Source: Caballeronia sp. BR00000012568055
GTDB lineage: Bacteria; Pseudomonadota; Gammaproteobacteria; Burkholderiales; Burkholderiaceae
Length of the DNA: 64,000 bases
Assembly (NCBI RefSeq): GCF_029439455.1
Contig: NZ_JAQFVG010000337.1
Span: 12,594 to 76,593 of the forward strand
Direction of reading: 5' to 3'
Of this stretch, positions 31,229 to 41,835 are shown piece by piece. The translations under genes and the position numbers were made by a program. How positions within the stretch are numbered: the first letter of the stretch is position 1; every line of letters begins with the position of its first letter. The notes beneath the pieces are model-generated. The model ran no database searches and was not told the origin of the DNA. It saw only the letters and a list, made by a program, of their open reading frames with translations.

Positions 31229-31262
31229 AACGCGGAGATCGGATCAGATTTCCGCGTTTTTG
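31229..31262 (+). terminator. Intrinsic terminator after prfB
   Basis: AACGCGGA pairs with TCCGCGTT, followed by a T-run. It may limit readthrough into lysS rather than block it fully. Confidence 0.6.
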
Positions 31263-31299
31263 TTTCGCTCTGCATCGTTTCAAAAAGCCACACATCATC

Positions 31300-32826
31300 A
31301 TGACCGAACCGACTCAACCGGGCGCCGCTCCGGAACTGGAAGAGAACCAGATCATCGCCGAGCGCCGCGACAAGCTGCGCGCGCTGCGCGAGCAAGGCGT
31401 CGCTTATCCGAACGACTTTCGTCCGACGCATCAAGCCGCCGCCCTGCAAACCGAATACGCCGATACCGACAAGGACGCGCTCGAAGCGACCGCCCTGCCC
31501 GTCGCGCTCGCCGGCCGCATGATGCTCAAACGCGTAATGGGCAAAGCGAGCTTCGCCACGGTTCAGGACGGCAGCGGCCAGATCCAGTTCTTCATCACGC
31601 CTGCGGACGTCGGCGCGGAAACCTACGACGCGTTCAAGAAGTGGGACCTGGGCGATATCGTCGCCGCCAAGGGCGTTTTGTTCCGCACCAACAAGGGCGA
31701 ACTGTCGGTGCGATGCACGGAGTTGCGCCTGCTGTCGAAAGCGCTGCGTCCGCTGCCGGACAAGTTTCACGGCCTCGCCGATCAGGAAATGCGCTATCGC
31801 CAGCGCTATGTCGATCTGATCGTCACGCCGGAAGCGCGCAAGACCTTCGTCGCGCGCACCAAGGCGTTCACGTCGATCCGCAATTTCATGGCGAAGGCCG
31901 AGTTCATGGAAGTCGAAACGCCGATGCTGCATCCCATTCCGGGCGGCGCGGCGGCCAAGCCTTTCGTCACGCATCACAACGCGCTGGATATGCAGATGTT
32001 CCTGCGTATCGCGCCGGAGTTGTATCTGAAGCGGCTGATCGTCGGCGGCTTCGAGCGTGTGTTCGAGATCAACCGTAACTTCCGGAACGAAGGCGTATCG
32101 CCGCGTCACAACCCGGAATTCACGATGATGGAGTTCTACGCCGCGTACACGGATTACGCGTGGCTGATGGACTTCACCGAATCGCTGATCCGTCAGGCCG
32201 CGATCGATGCACTCGGCACCGCGACCATCACGTATCAGGGCCGCGAACTGGATCTGGCGAAGCCGTTCCATCGACTGACCATCAATCAGGCGATTCAGAA
32301 GTACGCGCCGCAATACACCGACGAGCAGTTGGGCGACGGCACGTTCATGCGTGCCGAACTCAAAAAGTTCGGTGTCGATACGACGCAGCCCGCGTTCCTC
32401 AATGCCGGTATCGGCGCGCTGCAACTGGCGCTGTTCGAAGAGACCGCCGAATCGCAATTGTGGGAACCGACGTATATCGTCGATTACCCGATCGAAGTGT
32501 CGCCGCTGGCGCGTGAGTCGGATACGGTGCCGGGCATTACCGAGCGCTTCGAGTTGTTCATCACGGGCCGTGAAATCGCCAACGGCTTCTCCGAGTTGAA
32601 CGATCCGGAAGATCAGGCCGCGCGCTTCCAGAAGCAGGTCGATCAGAAAGATGCCGGCGACGAAGAAGCGATGTACTTCGACGCCGACTATATCCGCGCG
32701 CTCGAACACGGCATGCCGCCGACGGGTGGCTGCGGTATCGGCATCGACCGGTTGGTGATGTTGCTGACCGATAGCCCGAGCATCCGCGATGTGATCCTGT
32801 TCCCGCATCTGCGTCGCGAGGACTGA
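31300..32826 (+). CDS. lysS: Lysyl-tRNA synthetase, class II
   Basis: 508 residues, matching the class II LysRS length. Class II motifs are visible: [21 protein letters not shown] (motif 1), [19 protein letters not shown] (motif 2) and [12 protein letters not shown] (motif 3). An OB-fold anticodon-binding domain forms the N-terminal 140 residues. The prfB-lysS pair is conserved across bacteria. Confidence 0.98.
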   Translation: MTEPTQPGAAPELEENQIIAERRDKLRALREQGVAYPNDFRPTHQAAALQTEYADTDKDALEATALPVALAGRMMLKRVMGKASFATVQDGSGQIQFFITPADVGAETYDAFKKWDLGDIVAAKGVLFRTNKGELSVRCTELRLLSKALRPLPDKFHGLADQEMRYRQRYVDLIVTPEARKTFVARTKAFTSIRNFMAKAEFMEVETPMLHPIPGGAAAKPFVTHHNALDMQMFLRIAPELYLKRLIVGGFERVFEINRNFRNEGVSPRHNPEFTMMEFYAAYTDYAWLMDFTESLIRQAAIDALGTATITYQGRELDLAKPFHRLTINQAIQKYAPQYTDEQLGDGTFMRAELKKFGVDTTQPAFLNAGIGALQLALFEETAESQLWEPTYIVDYPIEVSPLARESDTVPGITERFELFITGREIANGFSELNDPEDQAARFQKQVDQKDAGDEEAMYFDADYIRALEHGMPPTGGCGIGIDRLVMLLTDSPSIRDVILFPHLRRED

Positions 32827-32850
32827 GCACTGCGTTTTGCCAGTAGCGAG

Positions 32851-32881
32851 AAAGCGCGCCCTTCGAGGCGCGCTTTTTTTC
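32851..32881 (+). terminator. Intrinsic terminator after lysS
   Basis: AAAGCGCGCC pairs with GGCGCGCTTT, followed by seven or more Ts. Confidence 0.85.
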
Positions 32882-33096
32882 GTCTGCAGGTTTTGTTGTA
32901 ACTGCTGGTAAATCTTTCAAGGCGGTTTTGCCCGGCAGGACTGGAACGCAAGGCGTTTCAAGGCTGGCATCGGTCGTGCTTTTCTTCGTGCGCTTAGGTT
33001 CCGAGGAATTGTTACAAGCGGAAAAAGCGAGAAGTTCGGGTTTCCACCAAAATACGAAGAACAGCGGCATTCCGCCTCGAATGGAGGTTTTAGAAA

Positions 33097-33858
33097 ATGG
33101 ATAACGGGACCAATAAACTCAGCACGTCGCCCTCTTCTGCTGGCGGCGGTCAGACTTCGCAGCGGCGTTTGCATCCGCTCGTCGCGACGGCGGCGGGCGC
33201 GGTGATTGTCGCAAGCCTCGTGGCAACGGCTGCCATGACGGGACTGTTCCCGAAGGCATCGAGCACGTCCGGGCAGAATCCGCAGACGCAGACGGCGGCG
33301 GTAGCTCAACAGCCGGTGGTCGATTCGGCAGCGCCCGCCCAGCAGAACGCGGCACAGGCCCAGCAGGAGGCGGCGGCACAGCAACAAGCGGCCGCTCAGG
33401 CACAGCAACAGGCGGCGGCACAGCAAGCCGCAGCGCAACAGCAGGCTCAGCAGCAAGCTCAGCAGCAGCCGCCCGCGCAGCCCAACTATGCTCAGCAACA
33501 GCAACCGCCTCAGCACGTCGCCGCATGCACGACCTGCGGAACGGTCGAAGCGATTTCAGCGGTGAAGCGTGAAGGCCACGGCACGGGTATCGGCGCAGTC
33601 GGTGGCGCGGTGGCGGGCGGTGTCGTCGGTAATCAGTTTGGACGCGGCGGTGGCCGTACGGCAATGACGCTGCTCGGCGCACTCGGCGGGGGTCTCGCGG
33701 GTAACTCGGTCGAAAAGCATATCCGCAGCGAAACTGACTATTCGGTGCGCGTGCGGATGGAGAACGGCCATACGCGTTACTTCACGTACAAGAACCCGCC
33801 TCCGTTCCAGCAAGGCGAACGCGTGCATATTTCGAACGGTGCGCTGGTTTCGGGTTAA
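33097..33858 (+). CDS. Glycine-zipper membrane protein with Gln/Ala-rich linker
   Basis: 253 residues. A membrane helix near residues 27-48 (ATAAGAVIVASLVATAAMTG) anchors the protein. Residues about 65-140 are a low-complexity run of Gln and Ala. A CTTCG segment follows, then a glycine-zipper two-helix domain (GIGAVGGAVAGGVVGNQFG, then LLGALGGGLAGNSVEKH) of the 17-kDa antigen type, and a C-terminal beta strand region (YSVRVRMENGHTRYF). Likely an envelope protein; function unknown. Confidence 0.8.
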   Translation: MDNGTNKLSTSPSSAGGGQTSQRRLHPLVATAAGAVIVASLVATAAMTGLFPKASSTSGQNPQTQTAAVAQQPVVDSAAPAQQNAAQAQQEAAAQQQAAAQAQQQAAAQQAAAQQQAQQQAQQQPPAQPNYAQQQQPPQHVAACTTCGTVEAISAVKREGHGTGIGAVGGAVAGGVVGNQFGRGGGRTAMTLLGALGGGLAGNSVEKHIRSETDYSVRVRMENGHTRYFTYKNPPPFQQGERVHISNGALVSG

Positions 33859-33876
33859 AGACGCGCTGATTAATGC

Positions 33877-33916
33877 AAAAAAGGCGACGGGTTATCGAAA
33901 ACCCGTCGCCTTTTTC
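33877..33916. terminator. Bidirectional intrinsic terminator
   Basis: A long stem, AAAAAAGGCGACGGGTT with AACCCGTCGCCTTTTT across a short loop, lies between the convergent glycine-zipper gene and pssA. Confidence 0.88.
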
Positions 33917-33935
33917 TTTTCCAGCGCAAAACCAA

Positions 33936-34802
33936 TCAATGATCCCGCTGCGAACTCCGCGCCGGATTTGGCCGTCCACGCGCCGCCAGATAACCCCACC
34001 AGATATAGCCCGAGAAGCCATACAGCACGAACAGACAGAACAGCATGACGGGCGGATCGGACGATACGAGCACGAACGCCACCACCACCAGCAACACGCC
34101 CGCAAACGGCACGCGATATCGCACGTTCAGCGCCTTGCCGCTATAGAACGGCGCGTTCGATACCATCGTCACGCCCGCATACACGGTCAGCGCGAACGCG
34201 ACCCACGGCAGCCACACGAGCTTGAGCGGCACGCGATTATCGGTCGCGAGCCACACGAAGCCTGCGATCAGCGCCGCCGCAGCTGGCGAAGGCAAGCCCT
34301 GGAAATACCGCTTATCGACCACGCCGACATTCGTATTGAAGCGCGCCAGCCGCAGCGCAGCGCCCGAGCAATACACGAAGGCCGCGAGCCAGCCCCATCG
34401 ACCGAGGTCCTTCAACACCCATTCGTACATGACCAGCGCCGGCGCAACACCGAACGACACCATGTCCGACAGGCTATCAAACTGCCCGCCGAACGCGCTC
34501 TGCGTGTTCGTCATACGCGCGACGCGGCCGTCCATGCCATCCAGCACCATCGCCACGAAAATGGCGATGGCCGCGATCTCGAAGCGCACGTTCATCGCCT
34601 GCACCACCGCGAAGAAGCCGCAGAACAGCGCGGCCGTGGTGAACGCATTCGGCAGCAGATAAATGCCACGCTTCTTGAGAAACTGCTGCCGCTTAGCGCG
34701 CCGCGTCTCCACAGCGCCCACGTCCTGCACGGCCTTGTTGCGCCGGAACGCGCGCGGCGTCGCTCCGTTGACGCGATTACGGCGCGGTTTGAATGCCGCC
34801 AT
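33936..34802 (-). CDS. pssA: CDP-diacylglycerol-serine O-phosphatidyltransferase
   Basis: 288 residues with about six to eight membrane helices. The CDP-alcohol phosphotransferase motif reads DGMDGRVAR, followed by GGQFDSLSD. It makes phosphatidylserine, which the adjacent psd product turns into phosphatidylethanolamine. The ATG at 34802 gives a 50-residue Arg/Lys-rich cytoplasmic N terminus. It is last in the ilvB-ilvN-ilvC-psd-pssA row. Confidence 0.93.
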   Translation of the reverse strand: MAAFKPRRNRVNGATPRAFRRNKAVQDVGAVETRRAKRQQFLKKRGIYLLPNAFTTAALFCGFFAVVQAMNVRFEIAAIAIFVAMVLDGMDGRVARMTNTQSAFGGQFDSLSDMVSFGVAPALVMYEWVLKDLGRWGWLAAFVYCSGAALRLARFNTNVGVVDKRYFQGLPSPAAAALIAGFVWLATDNRVPLKLVWLPWVAFALTVYAGVTMVSNAPFYSGKALNVRYRVPFAGVLLVVVAFVLVSSDPPVMLFCLFVLYGFSGYIWWGYLAARGRPNPARSSQRDH

Positions 34803-34815
34803 CGAGCCTCCCGCG

Positions 34816-35460
34816 TTATTCCGCGAATTCAGCGAGGATCGTCGACGAAGCCGACACCTTTTCGCCGATCGACACGCGCGGCCGGCTTCCGACCGGCAGA
34901 TACACATCGACACGCGAGCCGAAGCGGATAAAGCCGTAGCGCTGACCGCGCGTGAGCGGCTCGCCGTTGTGCACGTAGCAGAGAATGCGTCGCGCGATCA
35001 GACCGGCGATTTGCACCGACGTCACCGTATGCCCCGCCGCCGTCTGAATGACAACCGCGTTGCGCTCGTTTTCCGTCGATGCCTTATCGACCGCTGCGTT
35101 CAGGTAGGCGCCAGGAAAGTATTGGACCTTGCTGATCGCGCCATCGACCGGCGAACGTTGCGAATGCACGTTGAACACGTTCATGAACACGCTGATCTTC
35201 AGCGCGTCGCGGTCGGCGTAGACATCGCGCGTGGTTTCGATCGCGACGATACGGCCATCGGCGGGACAAAGCACGGCGTTGGCTTGCGTAGGAATCGGGC
35301 GCGGCGGATCGCGGAAAAACTGTACGACGAAGATCACGATCAGCCAGAAGATCCAGGCGAAGCCGAAGCCGCCCAGCGCTTGCACGAGGATGGCAACGAC
35401 TGCCGCGATGGCGATGAACGGCCAGCCTTCGCGGGCGATGATCGGATGTGGATAGTTCAT
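34816..35460 (-). CDS. psd: Phosphatidylserine decarboxylase (short form)
   Basis: 214 residues. Two N-terminal membrane helices precede the decarboxylase domain. Self-cleavage giving the pyruvoyl group is expected in [14 protein letters not shown], where Gly-Ser of FGS is the site. Other blocks are CPADGRIV and [15 protein letters not shown], whose His is family-conserved. The ATG at 35460 starts [13 protein letters not shown]. It precedes pssA by 13 bases. Confidence 0.94.
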   Translation of the reverse strand: MNYPHPIIAREGWPFIAIAAVVAILVQALGGFGFAWIFWLIVIFVVQFFRDPPRPIPTQANAVLCPADGRIVAIETTRDVYADRDALKISVFMNVFNVHSQRSPVDGAISKVQYFPGAYLNAAVDKASTENERNAVVIQTAAGHTVTSVQIAGLIARRILCYVHNGEPLTRGQRYGFIRFGSRVDVYLPVGSRPRVSIGEKVSASSTILAEFAE

Positions 35461-35581
35461 GAACGAGTTCTGTGTTTTATAAAAACGGTAGGATAGCAAA
35501 AGCCGCCCGGACCTCGATGGCCACGGGCGGCTTTCATATCAGCAAAAACTGTGACTAGCGAAGATTTAGTTCTTCGACTGC

Positions 35582-36628
<1,047 letters not shown>

Positions 36629-36656
36629 CTACGGTGCTGCTTATTTGATTTGGCGG

Positions 36657-37148
36657 TCAGACCTTGAGAATGCGCTCGCCGCGCCCGATGCCGGAGCTGC
36701 CGGTGCGAACCGTCTCCAGAATCGCGGTGGCGTCGAGCCCCTGGATGAACGCGTCGAGCTTGTCGGACGCGCCCGTCAGTTCCATCGTGTAGGTCTTCTC
36801 GGTCACGTCGATGATGCGGCCGCGGAAGATATCCGCCATGCGCTTCATCTCTTCGCGTTCCTTGCCGACCGCCCTTACCTTGATGAGCATCAGCTCGCGC
36901 TCGATGTGGGCGCCCTCTGTCAGGTCGACCACTTTCACCACCTCGATCAGGCGGTTCAGGTGCTTCGTGATCTGTTCGATCACGTCGTCCGAGCCAATGG
37001 AGACGATGGTCAGCCGCGACAGCGAACTGTCTTCGGTCGGCGCCACCGTCAGCGTTTCGATGTTATAGCCGCGTGCGGAAAACAGCCCGACGACACGCGA
37101 TAACGCGCCCGGTTCGTTTTCCAGCAAAACGGAGATGATGTGTTTCAT
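36657..37148 (-). CDS. ilvN: Acetolactate synthase small (regulatory) subunit
   Basis: 163 residues. An N-terminal ACT domain (ISVLLENEPGALSRVVGLFSA... begins at residue 4) senses valine, and the C-terminal domain binds the catalytic subunit. Length fits the IlvH-type, about 160 residues. It follows the large subunit by about 107 bases. Confidence 0.96.
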   Translation of the reverse strand: MKHIISVLLENEPGALSRVVGLFSARGYNIETLTVAPTEDSSLSRLTIVSIGSDDVIEQITKHLNRLIEVVKVVDLTEGAHIERELMLIKVRAVGKEREEMKRMADIFRGRIIDVTEKTYTMELTGASDKLDAFIQGLDATAILETVRTGSSGIGRGERILKV

Positions 37149-37255
37149 GTTCTATTCCCGATGAATATCCAGTGAAAGCTCGTCTTTGAAACCCGCGCGC
37201 CACGCATGTCCTTTGTGAAGACAGGCGCGCGCGAGCCTCGCGAGACAAACCCGCG

Positions 37256-39019
37256 TTACAGATCCTCAGACCCGAGCAGCATTTCCGTGATGCCTTTACC
37301 TGCCTGCACCATCGGGAATACGTTTTCGGTCGGATCGGTCTGGAAGTCGAGAAATACGGTGCGATCCTTCAGGCGTAGCGCTTCCTTCAGCGCCGGCTCG
37401 ACGTCCGCGGTCTTTTCGACGCGAATGCCGACATGGCCATACGCCTCGGCCAGCTTCACGAAGTCGGGCAGCGCGTCCATATACGAACTGGAATAGCGCT
37501 TCTTGTATTCGATCTGCTGCCACTGGCGAACCATGCCCAGATAGCGGTTATTGAGCGAGATGATCTTGACGGGCGTGTTGTACTGCTTGCACGTGGAAAG
37601 CTCCTGAATACACATCTGAATGGAGCCTTCGCCGGTGATGCAGACCACTTCTTCGTCCGGATACGCCATCTTCACGCCCATTGCGGCGGGAAGACCGAAG
37701 CCCATCGTGCCGAGACCGCCCGAGTTGATCCAGCGGCGCGGCTTGTTGAACGGATAGAACTGCGCCGCCCACATTTGATGCTGGCCGACATCCGAACACA
37801 CGAACGCGTTGCCGTCGGTCAGCTCATGGAGCTTTTCCACGACGTACTGCGGCTTGATGATGTCGCTCTTGCGGTCGAACGAGAGGCAATCCTTCGAGCG
37901 CCAGCCCTCGATCTCGTCCCACCACGTCTTGAGCGCGGCTGTGTCCGGTCCGTGTTCGGCGTGCTGAAGCTGTTCGATCAGTTCCTTCAGCACTTCCTTC
38001 ACATCGCCGACGATGGGGATATCTACCTTGACGCGCTTGGAAATGGACGAAGGATCGATATCGATATGGATGATCTTGCGCGGCGACGAAGCGAAGTGCT
38101 TCGGATCGCCGATCACGCGGTCGTCGAAGCGCGCGCCGATGGCGATCAGCACGTCGCAGTGCTGCATGGCCATATTGGCTTCGTACGTGCCGTGCATGCC
38201 GAGCATGCCCAAGAACTTCTTGTCGGAGGCGCGATAGCCGCCGAGGCCCATCAGCGTGTTCGTGACCGGATAGCCCAGCAGATCGGCAAACTGATTCAGC
38301 TCGCGCGATGCATCCGCCAGAATGATCCCGCCGCCGGTATAGATATACGGACGCTTCGCCGACAGCAGCAGTTGCACGGCCTTGCGAATCTGGCCCGAAT
38401 GACCTTTGGTAACCGGATTATACGAACGCAGCGACACGCTCTTGACCGGCTCGTACTTGCACGGCGCCTTCGACACATCTTTCGGAATGTCGATCAGCAC
38501 CGGACCCGGACGGCCCGTGCGCGCGATATAGAACGCTTTCTTGACGGTTTCGGCCAGGTCGCGCACATCCTTCACGAGGAAGTTGTGCTTCACGCAAGGC
38601 CGCGTGATGCCGACGGTATCGCACTCCTGGAACGCGTCCAGGCCGATGGCCGCGGTCGGAACCTGTCCGCTGATGACGACCAGCGGAATGGAATCCATAT
38701 AGGCGGTGGCGATGCCCGTCACGGCATTGGTGACGCCCGGACCCGAAGTCACGAGACACACGCCGACGTTGCCGGTGGCGCGCGCATAGGCGTCGGCAGC
38801 GTGGACAGCGGCTTGTTCGTGGCGCACGAGGATGTGCTGGATCTGGTCCTGCTTGTACAGCTCGTCGTAGATGTAAAGTACCGAGCCGCCGGGATAGCCC
38901 CAGATAAATTCGACGTTTTCATCGGCCAGTGCACGCATGAGCACGGTTCCGCCGATGGAGTCAGCTTCGTGAGGGGGTGTGGTATCCGACGTGGAGAATT
39001 CCGCGCTAGGCATATTCAT
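37256..39019 (-). CDS. ilvB: Acetolactate synthase large (catalytic) subunit
   Basis: 587 residues. A thiamine diphosphate enzyme that forms acetolactate or acetohydroxybutyrate. The catalytic Glu is in the WGYPGGSVLYIYDEL-HILVRHEQAA region, and the metal and cofactor motif is CITGEGSIQMCIQELSTC. The N terminus has about 20 extra polar residues. The ATG at 39019 has AAGG six bases upstream. First gene of the branched-chain amino acid and phospholipid row. Confidence 0.97.
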   Translation of the reverse strand: MNMPSAEFSTSDTTPPHEADSIGGTVLMRALADENVEFIWGYPGGSVLYIYDELYKQDQIQHILVRHEQAAVHAADAYARATGNVGVCLVTSGPGVTNAVTGIATAYMDSIPLVVISGQVPTAAIGLDAFQECDTVGITRPCVKHNFLVKDVRDLAETVKKAFYIARTGRPGPVLIDIPKDVSKAPCKYEPVKSVSLRSYNPVTKGHSGQIRKAVQLLLSAKRPYIYTGGGIILADASRELNQFADLLGYPVTNTLMGLGGYRASDKKFLGMLGMHGTYEANMAMQHCDVLIAIGARFDDRVIGDPKHFASSPRKIIHIDIDPSSISKRVKVDIPIVGDVKEVLKELIEQLQHAEHGPDTAALKTWWDEIEGWRSKDCLSFDRKSDIIKPQYVVEKLHELTDGNAFVCSDVGQHQMWAAQFYPFNKPRRWINSGGLGTMGFGLPAAMGVKMAYPDEEVVCITGEGSIQMCIQELSTCKQYNTPVKIISLNNRYLGMVRQWQQIEYKKRYSSSYMDALPDFVKLAEAYGHVGIRVEKTADVEPALKEALRLKDRTVFLDFQTDPTENVFPMVQAGKGITEMLLGSEDL

Positions 39020-39407
39020 TCGTGACCTTTCGAATTTTCGGCAAAAAATTGATCGGGTGCTCTCTGCCGGGCTTGTGGCTCGGGTTCAAGCGGCGCGTCT
39101 ATTTGACAGGCGTGCTTCTTGGGCTCGCCTCAAAGCAGACATATTTCACTGATGATGCGAGTCAGAAAATGTAACAGTGGCTCACGAGATGGGTCAAGCA
39201 AAAAGTAACGGAATCGTCTTGACGACGCTTCCGAGCACCAGAACGGAGCGCGAACGAATGGTTTTATCCTCATCGGAGCGCAACAAAACGTCCCTAAAAT
39301 TTCCGGGTATGACGAAAATTTGCTAGCATCCGCTGGTTTTCCCAGAACTCCACGACCCCTTCGACGCAAAAACGGACGCAAATTTTCGTGGCGTCCGGCT
39401 CCATAGG
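39020..39407. other. Divergent regulatory gap between ilvB and the sigma factor gene
   Basis: 388 bases without a gene. It is richer in A and T than the genes around it, as expected of a double promoter. A hairpin with AGGCG and CGCCT arms lies at 39108-39130 in the ilvB leader without a U-run. No Ile/Val/Leu-rich leader peptide is present on the ilvB side. Confidence 0.6.
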
Positions 39408-39971
39408 ATGGCATCAGACAAGGAACTTGCCGATTTCCTGGCGGGCGTCGAACGACGCGCGTTCAAGCAGACTGTCTACACCGTGCGCGACGACGACGCG
39501 GCGCTGGACATCGTGCAGGACGCCATGATCAAGCTGGCGGAAAAATACGGCGACCGCCCCCCTTCCGAGCTTCCGCTCCTTTTCCAGCGTATTCTCCAGA
39601 ATGCGACGCACGACTATTTCCGTCGCCAGAAGGTGCGCAACACCTGGGTGAGCCTGTTCTCCTCATTCGGCAGCGCCGACGACGACGAATTCGACCCGCT
39701 CGAAACCTTCGAATCGCAGGACAGCGCCACCGGCCACGAAAGCAGCGAGAACAAACTCGAGCGCGAACAGGTACTCAATCTGATCGATGCCGAAATTCAG
39801 AAACTGCCGGCGCGTCAACGAGAAGCTTTTCTCATGCGTTACTGGGAGGATATGGATGTCGCAGAGACGGCTGCCGCGATGGGCTGCTCCGAGGGTAGCG
39901 TGAAAACGCACTGCTCTCGCGCTACGCACACACTCGCGCAGGCCCTGAAAGCGAAGGGGATCACGCTATGA
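39408..39971 (+). CDS. RNA polymerase sigma factor, ECF type
   Basis: 187 residues. Region 2 shows ALDIVQDAMIKLAEKYG and the melting-type segment LPLLFQRILQNATHDYFRRQ; an acidic linker (DDDEFDPLETFES) follows. Region 4 has KLPARQREAFLMRYWEDMDVAETAAAMGCSEGSVKTH, a helix-turn-helix, closing the protein. The start is ATG 39408. Its stop overlaps the DUF3619 start as ATGA. Confidence 0.93.
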   Translation: MASDKELADFLAGVERRAFKQTVYTVRDDDAALDIVQDAMIKLAEKYGDRPPSELPLLFQRILQNATHDYFRRQKVRNTWVSLFSSFGSADDDEFDPLETFESQDSATGHESSENKLEREQVLNLIDAEIQKLPARQREAFLMRYWEDMDVAETAAAMGCSEGSVKTHCSRATHTLAQALKAKGITL

Positions 39972-40426
39972 GTTCCAATCTCGAAACGAAGGAAAATGAG
40001 TTCGCGCTAAAAGTAGTCCGTGCGCTGGACGAAAATACGTCGAACATTCCGGCTGCGGCCGTGGACCGGCTCGCGCAGGCGCGCCGGGCTGCCATCGCGC
40101 GCAAGAAGCCGGAGAAAGTCGCGGTTGCCGCGCCGGCTTTCACGCCGGTTCTGGCGGGCGCGGGTGCATCGGTGACGATGGGCAGCGGGGAATCGCGTGC
40201 GCCGAAGGGTCGGCTGGGCCGCTTTGCACGGCTCGGCGGCCTCAACCTGATTTGGCCGGTGGCGGCGCTTGTCATCGGGCTGGCCGGTATCGCTTATTGG
40301 GAAGATCAGCAGCGAAAAGCCGAACTCGCCGATATCGACGCAGCCATGCTGTCCGACAGCCTGCCGCTCGACGCTTATCTCGATCACGGCTTCAACGCGT
40401 ATCTGTCGCGCGATCGCGATCATTAA
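39968..40426 (+). CDS. DUF3619 membrane protein, probable anti-sigma factor
   Basis: 152 residues. The cytoplasmic N terminus (about residues 1-95) has a helical DEFALKVVRALDEN-like segment and basic stretch. One membrane helix follows (LNLIWPVAALVIGLAGIAYW), then a short periplasmic tail. The topology and the ATGA coupling to an ECF sigma gene fit an anti-sigma factor, but no zinc-binding anti-sigma motif is present, so this is inference. Confidence 0.75.
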   Translation: MSSNLETKENEFALKVVRALDENTSNIPAAAVDRLAQARRAAIARKKPEKVAVAAPAFTPVLAGAGASVTMGSGESRAPKGRLGRFARLGGLNLIWPVAALVIGLAGIAYWEDQQRKAELADIDAAMLSDSLPLDAYLDHGFNAYLSRDRDH

Positions 40427-40492
40427 GCAAGTTACTGAGCGCATCACTGAGTCAGTCACCAAGTCAACGATTTACAGCGGGGGAAAGTTCGG

Positions 40493-41251
40493 GTGAGTTA
40501 CAAGCGCGGTCTCGCGATTGTCTTCGGTTGCGCGATTGCGGGTCTGGTCGCGTTTGCCGCGACATATCCGCGCTTTTATCCCACCACGGCATCGACTCCC
40601 GCAGCCGCCGCTGCGCCCAATGGCGCAAGCGCTGGTACGGACGCAAGCACATCGCCGCTGGCGGCTCTGTCGTCCGATAGTCCGCTTTCCTGGAGCCACC
40701 TGACCGACGCGCAACGCGTCGCGCTCGCGCCTTTCGACAAACAGTGGGATTCCTTCAGCGATGAGCGCAAGCAAAAATGGCTGAAGATCGCATCGCGTTA
40801 TCACAAGATGTCGGTGGAATCGCAGGAACGGCTGCATAAGCGCATGGAAGAATGGGTGCGCATGACGCCCGATGAGCGCAAGGTCGCGCGCGAAAACTAT
40901 CAGGTGTCGAAATCCGTGCCGCTGGAAAAGCGCGAAAAGGCGTGGGACGCGTATCAGAAGCTCACCGAAGAGCAGAAAAGGAAGCTCGCCGCGACCGAGC
41001 GTACGCGTCGTCCGAATGTGGTGTCCGCGCCGCCTACGGGCAAGACCGAAGTGAAGGACATCAATCGGCTGGTTGCGCAGCGTGAGCAAGGGCATGCGTC
41101 GTCAGGGCATGGAGAAGCGGGATCGGCGGTTGTGCCGAACTCGTCCGCCGCGCCCGCGCAGCCCGCGATTCCCAACGCCGCGAGCATCGTGCCGGCCGCG
41201 CCGATTCCCGTGTCGCCGCAACAGGCGCCGTCGATGTACAACGGTTCCTGA
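40493..41251 (+). CDS. DUF3106 protein
   Basis: 252 residues. A single N-terminal helix (GLAIVFGCAIAGLVAFAATY) anchors or exports it. Residues about 60-165 hold three or more helical repeats around W and DE (WDSFSDERKQKWL, MTPDERKVARENY, EEQKRKLAA), the DUF3106 pattern, similar in look to Spy/CpxP-type helical sensors. The tail is Ala/Pro-rich. GTG start with GGGGAAAG upstream. Third gene of the sigma operon. Confidence 0.8.
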   Translation: MSYKRGLAIVFGCAIAGLVAFAATYPRFYPTTASTPAAAAAPNGASAGTDASTSPLAALSSDSPLSWSHLTDAQRVALAPFDKQWDSFSDERKQKWLKIASRYHKMSVESQERLHKRMEEWVRMTPDERKVARENYQVSKSVPLEKREKAWDAYQKLTEEQKRKLAATERTRRPNVVSAPPTGKTEVKDINRLVAQREQGHASSGHGEAGSAVVPNSSAAPAQPAIPNAASIVPAAPIPVSPQQAPSMYNGS

Positions 41252-41255
41252 GCGC

Positions 41256-41768
41256 ATGAGCGCGCCTGCATCGGTCGGTATCGAATCCACTTTGCGCGCG
41301 CCGTCACTGCGCCGCCGTCTCGCCGCCATGCTCTACGAGAGCATCATTCTGTTTGGCGTCGTCTTTATCTCCGGTTATCTTTTCAGCACGCTCACGCAGC
41401 AACGTAACGGCCTCACGCATCACAACTGGCTGATGTCGTGGATCGGTCTCGTGCTCGCCGCGTATTTCGTGTGGTTTTGGAGCCACGGTGGCCAGACTTT
41501 GCCGATGAAAACCTGGCGTCTGAAACTGGTCGATTCGCACGGTCAGCCCGTCAAACCGCTGCGTGCTTTCGTGCGCTATCTGCTGGCGTGGTTGTGGTTT
41601 TTGCCGCCGCTTGCGCTGCATCCGCTGCTGTCGCTGGCCGTGCCACAGACGCTCATCGTATTTGGCGTGTGGGTCGCGTTGTGGGCGGCCACGGCATGGC
41701 TCGATCCCGCACGCCAGTTTCTGCACGACCGTCTCGCCGGCACACGCGTTATCGCTGTCGGCAAGTAA
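41256..41768 (+). CDS. RDD-family membrane protein
   Basis: 170 residues with three or four membrane helices. The RDD signature appears as RRLAAMLYESIIL at the start, and the family block QTLPMKTWRLKLVD with RYLLAWLWFLPP follows. The function of the family is uncertain; some members are ion antiporters. It starts four bases after DUF3106 and closes the sigma operon. Confidence 0.83.
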   Translation: MSAPASVGIESTLRAPSLRRRLAAMLYESIILFGVVFISGYLFSTLTQQRNGLTHHNWLMSWIGLVLAAYFVWFWSHGGQTLPMKTWRLKLVDSHGQPVKPLRAFVRYLLAWLWFLPPLALHPLLSLAVPQTLIVFGVWVALWAATAWLDPARQFLHDRLAGTRVIAVGK

Positions 41769-41784
41769 TAAGAACTTCTCATGA

Positions 41785-41802
41785 CTGTCATGGCTTAGTC
41801 AC
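41785..41802 (+). promoter_or_regulatory. Candidate Pho box upstream of plcP
   Basis: CTGTCAT, four bases, then TAGTCAC: the two heptamers start 11 bases apart, as in a PhoB-binding site. The first is perfect and the second matches five of seven, giving 12 of 14 repeat positions. It ends six bases before the earliest possible GTG start (41809) and 33 before the chosen ATG. Confidence 0.55.
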
Positions 41803-41835
41803 GCTCGCGTGGCGCAATGCGCATACCGAAACTCG

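Noticed and set aside
33280-33500. CAG-rich repeats as CRISPR or satellite
   Set aside because: They encode the Gln/Ala linker; units vary in length and lack spacers.
39020-39200. Leader peptide and attenuator before ilvB
   Set aside because: The only short frame in the leader has two Leu and no Ile or Val, and the hairpin has no U-run.
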